Positions 47,047-55,171 of a stretch of DNA of 55,171 bases are shown in pieces. Origin of the DNA: a bacterium (GTDB lineage Bacteria; Babelota; Babeliae; Babelales; Vermiphilaceae); contig JAUUXD010000002.1 of NCBI GenBank assembly GCA_030588705.1, positions 1 to 55,171 on the forward strand, in the 5' to 3' direction. How positions within the stretch are numbered: position 1 is the stretch's first letter; every line of letters begins with the position of its first letter. The position numbers and the translations under genes were made by a program. A model generated the notes under the pieces. It was not told the DNA's origin. It was given only the letters and a program-made list of their open reading frames with translations, and did no database searches.

Positions 47047-47705
47047 GCTGCAGACACCTGCCGTTTTGTAGATACTCTCCCTATTTTCGATACCGCCCAT
47101 GAGATGGCCTTATGCATCACCACCATGCCACCAGCAAAGAGCAATCGCTCAATCAGCACTGCTGGAATAAGTGCCTGCCACGCAAAAGCATCCATTGGCA
47201 CCGTGTAGAGCCAGATGACCGATCCCACTGCATGCGCGGTGAACGTACTGCCCAAAGCAGTTAAAAAAGGATGGTTACTATTAAAAAAGTAGAGACCAAT
47301 TGGAATCAACCAATAAAGCGCATACGCCCATGCCACCCCACCGACTGCGTGAAACAGAAACAGAGCCATACAAAGCATCGCAATAAAAAGACGAATCCCT
47401 GCTGATCGGGATGCAAAGTAGTAGCCAGCAACCATTCCCGGCACAAAATGGGCCAAATAGGAAAGAGGCAATGGGCCCCCATAAAGGGCCATCCGAGCCA
47501 GAACGGCCATCCCAAACAGCATCGTACTTCCCGCTATTCCGCAAAAGGCTCCCGTAAGGGGTACAAAGCAGTTGGCCGCAGAAAAGAAGGCCGTATAGGA
47601 GCCAATAATGAAGCTCACCTTGAAAAGGCCGAACAGCTTTGAACCGAGAAAAAACGGCATAAAAGAGAGCAATTGCTTACTGCGCATAGAAATATCCCTA
47701 CTCAA
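47043..47705 (-). CDS. Polytopic membrane protein of unknown function
   Basis: About six hydrophobic segments; stop overlaps the uppS start. Confidence 0.6.
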   Translation of the reverse strand: MSRDISMRSKQLLSFMPFFLGSKLFGLFKVSFIIGSYTAFFSAANCFVPLTGAFCGIAGSTMLFGMAVLARMALYGGPLPLSYLAHFVPGMVAGYYFASRSAGIRLFIAMLCMALFLFHAVGGVAWAYALYWLIPIGLYFFNSNHPFLTALGSTFTAHAVGSVIWLYTVPMDAFAWQALIPAVLIERLLFAGGMVVMHKAISWAVSKIGRVSTKRQVSAA

Positions 47706-47906
47706 TAGATAGATTCACCGAGGTTAGATAGGCAGTGTACCATAGGAACCGTCAGCTGCAAAATTCACCAATCGGCCCTTCTACGCTTATCCGGGCCTTC
47801 AGGCTCGGCAAGCTACGCCGGGCAAGCCACCCTCTTCCCCTTTTTGGCCATTTTGCTATACTGGATAGTATCAAATAGGTTGATTTAGAGGGGAATCCAT
47901 GAATTT

Positions 47907-48449
47907 TTGGGAGACATGACCATGATAAGAAAGATTATGTTAGGGGCCATTCTGGTGGCAAGCACAAGCGCACTATATTCGATTGATGCATCAACACAAA
48001 CCGAGCCACAAACAAAATCGTTTATTAGTATGCAACGAGTTAAAAAAGCAATCGATCAAAGCGCACGATTTATCCGCAAGCACCAGAATTCCAAAGAAAC
48101 TCGAATCGGTGGCCATACATTAAAGATTCTAGGCAGCATATGGGCTATTGCAGGCTGTTTAAAAACTATGGCCTCGTTGAAACGTAATCATGCAAATGCA
48201 ACATTTATGATAGCTTTAGACAGGGAGATGGAATGGAAGCCATCTTTACTCGAAAGCATTATGAGACCAAAGACATCCCGCTTTAAACTAAAAATCGATA
48301 CTAGTGGGGAGTGGAATTTAGTAAAAATATCACGCCCGCCATACGAAGCAATTTTTGCCATCGGATCATACCTCATATATGATGGATGCTATGGTATCTA
48401 TAACGAACTGAACCCTAGAAAGAAAAAGAATGATACAGCTACAAGCTAA
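47907..48449 (+). CDS. Small secreted protein
   Basis: Signal-like MIRKIMLGAILVASTSALYS; no recognised domain; start may be internal. Confidence 0.5.
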   Translation: MGDMTMIRKIMLGAILVASTSALYSIDASTQTEPQTKSFISMQRVKKAIDQSARFIRKHQNSKETRIGGHTLKILGSIWAIAGCLKTMASLKRNHANATFMIALDREMEWKPSLLESIMRPKTSRFKLKIDTSGEWNLVKISRPPYEAIFAIGSYLIYDGCYGIYNELNPRKKKNDTATS

Positions 48450-48577
48450 CAAGCTCTTCAAAATTCTTTTTGCGCACTTCTTTCATCATCGCCATCTATC
48501 AGATGGTCACCCTTCGCGTTTATAACGCTTTTTCAGTACACTACTAAAAAACATTCTTTTCATACTAAGGAACTTTC

Positions 48578-49981
48578 ATGAACAGTGCGCTATTTTTTGC
48601 CGTATTTGCGGTACTTGCACTTTTTTATACGATACTCGGATTTTTGGCTTCTAAAAAAATCAAAACTACCAGTGACTATTTTCTAGCTGGCCGAAATTTA
48701 GGCCTCTTTTCCGTTACGCTCACGCTTATCGCCACGCAGGTTGGCGGCGGGATGCTTGTGGGTACCTCGCAAGATGCGTACCTCTACGGCATCTATGGCA
48801 TTTTATATACCGTTGGGATGGCGGTGGGGTTTGTGTTGCTCGGTTCTGGGCTTGCAAGCAAACTGCAGTCACTCAACGTGGCCACCACAGCAGAACTATT
48901 TGAAACGCGCTATGGATCCACCACATTGAAAACAGTCGCCTCTCTGCTTTCCGTCATCACCATGACCGGCATTTTGATCGGTCAAGTCGTTGCCTCGCGA
49001 ACCATCATTGAAATACTCCAATTTGGCAGCGGCAATGAGCTTATTTTTATTGGATTTTGGATATTTGTAATCCTTTATACCATGGTGGGCGGTTTGAAAG
49101 CGGTCGTGATTACCGATGTATTTCAGGTGCTTTTGATCATTGCCATATTCTCGGGCATCTTTATCTACAGCTTCTTCTTTGGACCCTCCTTCGATTGGGG
49201 CGCGCTCATGACGATCCAGAAAGAACAGTTTGGCTCGCTTCCAATCAGCATGAATATGGTCATTGCCACGCTCATCATGCCGATTCTTTTTTCCTTAATA
49301 GAACAAGATCTTGCACAGAGATTCTTTGCAGCACGGACCAAATGGATTGCCACGCTTTCGGCATTGCTTACGGCAGGATTCATGATCCTATTTGCGTTAG
49401 TGCCCATCTACTTTGGCATGCAAGCAAAACTACTCGGACTCTCAATACCAGCAGGGAGTAGCCCTCTAATGGCCACTATTGAACTACTCACGAATGAGTT
49501 TGTGGTCGTTTTGGCACTGTGCGCAATCATCGCGGCCATCACCTCCACCGCTGATTCACTTCTTTGCGCCATCAGTTCCAACCTCGCACAAGATTTTGAT
49601 TTTAGTTGGCTCGGAAAACACAATGCACTTTCTCGTTCAAAAATAATCACCCTAATTGCCGGCCTGGTTGCACTGGGAGCTTCCTTCGTGGTTCCCCAAA
49701 ACATCATCGATATTCTTATAGGAAGCTATGCAATATCAGTTAGTTGTTTATTTGTTCCGTTGGTATGGTCGTACTTTACTGATCGGATTTCAAAGCAAGC
49801 TGCGATCCTATCGGTTGCTGCAGGGTTCATAAGCTGGGTTGCTATGCTGTTCTGGAAAACCGATGCACCCAAAGCGCTCGTTCCACTAGCCTGTTCATTT
49901 ATTGGTTATTGTATCGGATTGCTATTACAAAGGAGAAGTAGTGAAAGAGAGCCGGTTTCAAAAGATAAAAGCAAAGGGTAA
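48578..49981 (+). CDS. Sodium:solute symporter family protein
   Basis: SDYFLAGRNLGLFSVTLTLIATQVGGGMLVGTSQDAY; about 12 TM segments. Confidence 0.88.
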   Translation: MNSALFFAVFAVLALFYTILGFLASKKIKTTSDYFLAGRNLGLFSVTLTLIATQVGGGMLVGTSQDAYLYGIYGILYTVGMAVGFVLLGSGLASKLQSLNVATTAELFETRYGSTTLKTVASLLSVITMTGILIGQVVASRTIIEILQFGSGNELIFIGFWIFVILYTMVGGLKAVVITDVFQVLLIIAIFSGIFIYSFFFGPSFDWGALMTIQKEQFGSLPISMNMVIATLIMPILFSLIEQDLAQRFFAARTKWIATLSALLTAGFMILFALVPIYFGMQAKLLGLSIPAGSSPLMATIELLTNEFVVVLALCAIIAAITSTADSLLCAISSNLAQDFDFSWLGKHNALSRSKIITLIAGLVALGASFVVPQNIIDILIGSYAISVSCLFVPLVWSYFTDRISKQAAILSVAAGFISWVAMLFWKTDAPKALVPLACSFIGYCIGLLLQRRSSEREPVSKDKSKG

Positions 49982-51215
49982 GAAACTTATAAAAATGGTG
50001 GGGCCGGGATTTATTACTGGCGCTGCTGATGATGATCCGTCAGGAATAGGAACGTATTCGATCGCCGGGGCAAAGTATGGGCTGTTGCTCACCTGGATTG
50101 TACCGTTCCAACTGCCGCTCATGTATTGCATTCAGGAAATGTGTTCTCGTATAGGGCTCGTGACTCAAAAAGGGCTAACCTCCAATATGAAACAGCTATT
50201 CCCCAAATCAATTCTCTATATTGTCATTTCGATTTTAGTGTTTGCAAACACGGTAAACATTGGGGCGAATATTGCGATTATGGCCTCCTCTATTACTATG
50301 CTTCTTGGATTCAATATTCACCTGCTTGCCATACTGGTTACTGCCATCATTATTCTTACCGAACTTTTTATTCCCTATCATTTTTATTCCAGAATATTGA
50401 TGCTCCTCTCTATCTCGTTGTTCGCCTACGTGATAACTGTCTTCATGGTTTCCCCCGATTGGCTCACGATTATACAATATACGTTTATTCCCCATATCAA
50501 ATTCGATCGGGAATTTATTCTCATTCTCACCGGTTTTATCGGGACCACCATCTCTCCCTACCTTTTTTTCTGGCAAACGTCACAAGAAGTGGAAGAGCAC
50601 CTCGATAGAAAGAAAAATGGAGAAGAAGATTCACCAATCCCCGCCCTGCTCAAAAAAAGCCGGATCGATACATTTGTGGGCATGGTCTTCTCACAGATCA
50701 TCGCATTCTTTATCGTAATCACCTGTTATGAAACCCTCCACCTAAATGGAATTACCGAAATCAATACTGCACACGACGCAGCCATGGCGCTTAAACCGTT
50801 TGCCGGGGAATGGGCCTACCTACTCTTTACCGTTGGTATCATCGGTGCAGGATTTTTAGGAATACCGGTTTTAGCTGGATCAGCAGCCTACGCGCTATCA
50901 GAACTGCTTAACTGGAAAGAAGGGCTCGCTGAAAAACCAAAAGATGCGGTTGGCTTTTATAGCATCATCGCCATCTCAACGCTCCTAGGACTCGGCATCA
51001 ACTTTATTGGCATTAGCCCAATCAAAGCGCTTCTTTACGCAGCAATCATCAATTGTATTGCTTCAGTTCCGGTGACTGCATTTGTAGTGCTTCTGGCCAA
51101 TAAAAAAGCAATCATGGGAGAACATAAGAACGGCTTGCTGGCCAACACATTCGGGTGGCTCACCTTTGCAACGGTATTCGCCTCATCAGCGCTCACGCTT
51201 ATTTATTTGTGGTAG
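49941..51215 (+). CDS. Nramp-family transporter, non-canonical DPS/SPY subfamily
   Basis: GPGFITGAADDDPSGIGTYSIAGAKYG and GTTISPYLFFWQTSQEVEE; GTG start after AAGGAGAA. Confidence 0.83.
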   Translation: MKESRFQKIKAKGKKLIKMVGPGFITGAADDDPSGIGTYSIAGAKYGLLLTWIVPFQLPLMYCIQEMCSRIGLVTQKGLTSNMKQLFPKSILYIVISILVFANTVNIGANIAIMASSITMLLGFNIHLLAILVTAIIILTELFIPYHFYSRILMLLSISLFAYVITVFMVSPDWLTIIQYTFIPHIKFDREFILILTGFIGTTISPYLFFWQTSQEVEEHLDRKKNGEEDSPIPALLKKSRIDTFVGMVFSQIIAFFIVITCYETLHLNGITEINTAHDAAMALKPFAGEWAYLLFTVGIIGAGFLGIPVLAGSAAYALSELLNWKEGLAEKPKDAVGFYSIIAISTLLGLGINFIGISPIKALLYAAIINCIASVPVTAFVVLLANKKAIMGEHKNGLLANTFGWLTFATVFASSALTLIYLW

Positions 51216-51867
51216 GTTCCTCAGGGCACCAGTTCAACAGCACCTGCATCGCCTCACTCACATCATCAGTAATGATAAAGGCACTTACCAAAGGAAGCGT
51301 GATAAACTCATATTCATACGCATGCTGATACCATTCAATAAGATCTTTCCAGTAGGATGAACCAATTAAAATAACGGGGACTCGTTTCATTTTACGCAGC
51401 TTAATAAGATCAAGCACCTCAAACAGCTCATTCATCGTGCCAACGCCACCGGGAAAGAGCACGAACCCACAACTGTATCTTGTGAGCAACCATTTGCGCG
51501 CAAAGAAATTTTCCACCTTAATCACCGGCGCACAAGGATTCACAAAATCGTCATCCACCCCCGTAACCCCAATCCCCAACGTGGCTCGTTTTTTATCTTT
51601 TGCCTCCTCATAGGCACCACAATTGGCCGCTTCCATGATGCCAGGGCCACCACCGGTAATCACCGACATTCCTTCTTTTGCACATCGACGAGATAAATCA
51701 CTGGCCATCTCCGCGTACTTGCCCCCTTCATACGCCCCTCGACCGCCAAACACAGAGACTATTGGTTGCGAAAGCCGAGAAAGACGATATACACCTCTGA
51801 CAATCTGCAATCCCGATTTGATCGAAATCCACAGAGCTCGAATTGCTTCAAAAAACCATCTTTTCAT
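51199..51867 (-). CDS. LOG-family protein (TIGR00730-like)
   Basis: TGGGPGIMEAANCGAYEE, FPGGVGTMNELFEV. Confidence 0.88.
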   Translation of the reverse strand: MKRWFFEAIRALWISIKSGLQIVRGVYRLSRLSQPIVSVFGGRGAYEGGKYAEMASDLSRRCAKEGMSVITGGGPGIMEAANCGAYEEAKDKKRATLGIGVTGVDDDFVNPCAPVIKVENFFARKWLLTRYSCGFVLFPGGVGTMNELFEVLDLIKLRKMKRVPVILIGSSYWKDLIEWYQHAYEYEFITLPLVSAFIITDDVSEAMQVLLNWCPEEPTTNK

Positions 51868-52526
51868 GGGGTCACCTTACATTCGTCACGAATCAAACAC
51901 AATACCTGCTCCAAATCATCGGTCATGGTAAACAGATCAAGATCCTCTTGGCTAATTGTTCCATGTTTAAGCGCTTCCATCTTAAGCCACTGCATAAAGT
52001 GATCCCAGTACTCCACACCAAAGAGCACAATCGGCACTCGTTTTAATTTTTTTGTTTGAATAAGTGTAATAACTTCTGAAAGCTCATCGAGCGTGCCAAA
52101 CCCCCCAGGAAACACCACAAACGCGGAAGAAAAGCGAGTTAATAACCATTTGCGTGCAAAGAAATAATTGAGCTCAAAATATTCCTGCACACATTTATTA
52201 GCCGACTCACCCAAATCAGTAACCCCGATCCCCATCATTCTTGTTTTGCCCTCTTTGGGGACAATAGCACCACAACTGGCTGCTTCCATTATGCCAGGCC
52301 CGCCACCGGTGAGCACTGAAATATCAAGTTCTACCAAGCGCTGGCCAAGCTCATGTGCTTTGCGAAAATAAACATCATCACCCGAAATGCGCGCACCACC
52401 AAAAATAGAAACAATCGGCCTTGGCAACTTTGACACGCGCCAGACCCCGTAAAGGAGCTGCCATAATACGCCGATCCATTGAAAGAGCGTTTTGCAACAT
52501 AATCCCATTCGTCTAAACATACGCAT
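51864..52526 (-). CDS. LOG-family protein, tandem paralogue
   Basis: TGGGPGIMEAASCGA, FPGGFGTLDELSEV. Confidence 0.88.
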   Translation of the reverse strand: MRMFRRMGLCCKTLFQWIGVLWQLLYGVWRVSKLPRPIVSIFGGARISGDDVYFRKAHELGQRLVELDISVLTGGGPGIMEAASCGAIVPKEGKTRMMGIGVTDLGESANKCVQEYFELNYFFARKWLLTRFSSAFVVFPGGFGTLDELSEVITLIQTKKLKRVPIVLFGVEYWDHFMQWLKMEALKHGTISQEDLDLFTMTDDLEQVLCLIRDECKVTP

Positions 52527-52529
52527 ACC

Positions 52530-54845
52530 TTATGGTAATGAAACTCGTTTTAATCTCAGCGCATTCAACACAACTGACAAACTGGAGAACGCCATCGCGG
52601 CACCGGCAAATATTGGATGGAGCATAATCCCCATCAATGGATACAACACGCCCATGGCCACCGGCAACAGCACAACGTTATACCCAAATGCCCAAATAAG
52701 ATTTTGGCGTATATTGCGCATCGTGGCACGCGACAAGCGAATCGTAAACGGTACTAATTTCATATCATTGTGCAGTAAAGCAATGCCAGCTGCCTCTAAC
52801 GCAACATCAGTACCGCTGCCAACCGCAATCCCCACATCCGCAGCGGCCAACGCCGGCGCATCATTAATACCATCGCCCACCATTGCCACGATAAAGCCTC
52901 GTTTTTTCAACTCAGCAACTTTCTGCGTTTTCTCTTCAGGAAGCACCTGCGCAAAAAACTCTTCAATGCCAACTTGCTGAGCAACCGCACGAGCTGCCTG
53001 CTCGTTGTCACCAGTCAGCATTACGGGCGTAATTCCCATTGCTTTAAGCTCTTCGATTGCTTTCTCTGAAGTTTCTCTCAGCTGATCGGCGACACAGAAA
53101 TAGGCAACGAGCTGTGTATCAATGCTCACAAATGAAACAGATTTGCCTTCTTGCGACCATTCATCCGCACAGCCAAGCGCATTGTCACCAAGCGATATTC
53201 CCTCGCTCTCCATCAAACGACGGGATCCTAGCAGTACTGTATGCCCATCGACAATGGCCCTAACCCCTAACCCCGACATAGCTTCAAACTGTTTTAGCTC
53301 AATATTTTTCATAAGATCATCGCGATTTTGCAGTTTGCTTTTTATGTACGTAACCAGCGCAATGGAAATAGGATGATTGGAACGTTCCTCAACTAATGAG
53401 ACCAACGCCAAAATATAGATTTCTGCTTTCGCATCCTGCAGCTTCCATCCCTGCTTATCAAGAATAGCACCTACATTATCAACAATAGTAAATTTCTCTA
53501 CGGTTTGCTTCCCCTGCGTGAGCGTGCCAGTTTTATCGAAAATAACGCAATTAATTGCACCTGCTTGCTCCAAGGTTTGCACATCTTTAATCAGCACTCC
53601 CTGCAATGCACCGCGCCCCACACCCACTATGATCGACATCGGAGTTGCGAGCCCAAGGGCACACGGACAAGCAATAATGAGCACCGCCACCATATTAATA
53701 ATCCCATACATAAGCTGTGGCGTTGGCCCCCAGTTAAACCAGATCAGAAAAGTAATCAATGCCAAAACAATTACCGTGGGGACAAAGATCGATGATATCT
53801 GATCTACTATCTTTTGCACCGGCGCGCGAGATGCTTGCGCCTTTTTAACCAAATCAATAATCTTTGCAAGCATTGTATCGGTTCCCACCTTCGTTGCCTT
53901 CATCTCAAGTGAACCAGAGATGTTGATCGTGGCACCAATTACCACATCACCCTCTTTTTTGGAAACCGGTTTCGATTCACCCGTTATCATGCTTTCATCA
54001 ATTGATGAAGAACCATTCACAATCTCCCCGTCCACCGGAATACGATCTCCCGGAGAAACGCGGATAGTATCACCAATTTGTACCGCATCAACCGACTTTC
54101 GCTCCCACACCTCTTTGCCATCACGTTGCGTTAACACCAGTGCCGTCTCTGGCTGCAGATCCATTAATTTTTCTATCGCACGAGATGTTCGTTTTTTAGC
54201 ACGGGATTCGAGATACGTGCCCAACAAGATAAAGGTAATAATTGCTACCGCCGCATCGAAATATTGGTGAGTTGGCAAACCAGCAGCATGCATCTGTTTT
54301 TCAAAAATAAGCACAATCAATGAGTAGAAATAAGCCACCAACGTACCCAAAACAATTAACGTATCCATATTAGCAGCACGATATTGAAGCGCACGCCACG
54401 CACTCACATAAAATCGAGAGGCCACCCAAAACTGAACCACGGTAGCTAGGATGAAAACAAACCAGTCCACGTACGGGATAGTATACCAATAGCTAATAAC
54501 CATATTAGTCATCAATAAAACAAAGGCCACTCCACTCACGACAAGTTTACGGCGCATGCGCGTGAGCTCATGCTCTTGCAACGCACTTACTTTGTGATGC
54601 TCATGCGCACCAAGCTTTGGATCTTGGCCAGGCATCACCACCTGATACCCCATAGATTCCACCATCGATTTGATCTCACGATCATCAATTTTTTCTGGAT
54701 CGTACGTAACAGTCCCCTGCTGCCCGGCATAGCTTATGGAGCCTTCGTTTATGCCAGGATGCTTTTCTAGCACCTGCTTAATCGATACCTCGCAACTACT
54801 GCAATGCATTCCCACAATCTTAAATTCTATCTTTTTATGAGCCAT
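52530..54845 (-). CDS. copA: Copper-type P1B ATPase
   Basis: [60 protein letters not shown]. Confidence 0.94.
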   Translation of the reverse strand: MAHKKIEFKIVGMHCSSCEVSIKQVLEKHPGINEGSISYAGQQGTVTYDPEKIDDREIKSMVESMGYQVVMPGQDPKLGAHEHHKVSALQEHELTRMRRKLVVSGVAFVLLMTNMVISYWYTIPYVDWFVFILATVVQFWVASRFYVSAWRALQYRAANMDTLIVLGTLVAYFYSLIVLIFEKQMHAAGLPTHQYFDAAVAIITFILLGTYLESRAKKRTSRAIEKLMDLQPETALVLTQRDGKEVWERKSVDAVQIGDTIRVSPGDRIPVDGEIVNGSSSIDESMITGESKPVSKKEGDVVIGATINISGSLEMKATKVGTDTMLAKIIDLVKKAQASRAPVQKIVDQISSIFVPTVIVLALITFLIWFNWGPTPQLMYGIINMVAVLIIACPCALGLATPMSIIVGVGRGALQGVLIKDVQTLEQAGAINCVIFDKTGTLTQGKQTVEKFTIVDNVGAILDKQGWKLQDAKAEIYILALVSLVEERSNHPISIALVTYIKSKLQNRDDLMKNIELKQFEAMSGLGVRAIVDGHTVLLGSRRLMESEGISLGDNALGCADEWSQEGKSVSFVSIDTQLVAYFCVADQLRETSEKAIEELKAMGITPVMLTGDNEQAARAVAQQVGIEEFFAQVLPEEKTQKVAELKKRGFIVAMVGDGINDAPALAAADVGIAVGSGTDVALEAAGIALLHNDMKLVPFTIRLSRATMRNIRQNLIWAFGYNVVLLPVAMGVLYPLMGIMLHPIFAGAAMAFSSLSVVLNALRLKRVSLP

Positions 54846-54948
54846 CGCCATCCCTCTTTTTGAGCAAACGATGGCCAAAGAAAAACCAGGCCACCAGGAC
54901 AATGAGCCCTACAACCACCCCATTTATCAACCAATGCCATCCCGTCAT
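54835..54948 (-). CDS. 37-aa single-TM sORF upstream of and overlapping copA
   Basis: [45 protein letters not shown]-like sequence upstream. Confidence 0.55.
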   Translation of the reverse strand: MTGWHWLINGVVVGLIVLVAWFFFGHRLLKKRDGDGS

Positions 54949-55056
54949 GAATATCCTCTTTCAGTAAAGGGGGATCAAAATCGTTCAAAATCTAATAAAA
55001 TTGAGGGGGAAATGGCAATTTTTGGCCTCGAAATCCTGGATCTCCCCCGCAGGCCT

Positions 55057-55090
55057 GCCCTTCGTAGCTCCGTAAGGAGCGAAGTAGGGC
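55057..55090. repeat. Imperfect palindrome (REP-like or terminator-like)
   Basis: GCCCTTCGTAGCTCC-GTAA-GGAGCGAAGTAGGGC, 12 of 15 arm positions pair. Confidence 0.4.
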
Positions 55091-55171
55091 CCTTTTAAAA
55101 TAGCGAACTCGATCCCCATTGCGAGACCCCCCTCCTGAACCCCTCCTAAAAAAGTTACAATCTGTCAATTC

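Noticed and set aside
54871-55098. 75-aa plus-strand ORF at the window end
   Set aside because: Overlaps the copA leader and the sORF on the opposite strand; low-complexity, no SD or domain.

Overview
This is a gene-dense window from a small-genome Gram-negative bacterium. The mix of ankyrin and small secreted proteins with Omp85, MurG and UppS, RtcB/archease and potABCD is reminiscent of Candidatus Dependentiae (TM6) or a similar protist-associated lineage; that placement is inference from gene content only. Recognisable housekeeping genes include metG (apparently truncated), potABCD, a BamA/TamA-like Omp85 protein, gltX, rpsU, rbfA, a prepilin peptidase, a type IV pilin-like gene, thpR, holB, tmk, an acyl-CoA synthetase, two glycosyltransferases, an S2P protease, cysK, an F0 a/c cluster, folC, tsaC, rtcB with archease, a DciA-like gene, murG, rnpB (RNase P RNA), gpsA, uppS, SSS and Nramp-like transporters, two LOG proteins and copA. 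About eleven small genes encoding signal-peptide proteins, several with ankyrin repeats, are scattered among these. The most notable observations are: (1) an ATP synthase c subunit made of four fused hairpins, one with Glu replaced by Gln, next to an AtpR-like gene and atpB but with no F1 genes nearby; (2) a predicted Cache-domain sensor fused to a pentameric ligand-gated ion-channel-like module; (3) rnpB whose P1 helix overlaps the end of a membrane-protein ORF; (4) tandem HAD-fold proteins with His at the D+2 catalytic position; (5) a secreted protein with 22 cysteines; (6) two decaying ankyrin loci, one with a 12-nt homopolymer; (7) a perfect consensus sigma70 promoter in the frayed 3' end of metG; (8) an unannotated 37-aa membrane sORF overlapping the start of copA. 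No tRNA, 16S/23S rRNA, CRISPR array or transposase was recognised. All assignments are by eye from the translations; no database search was run.
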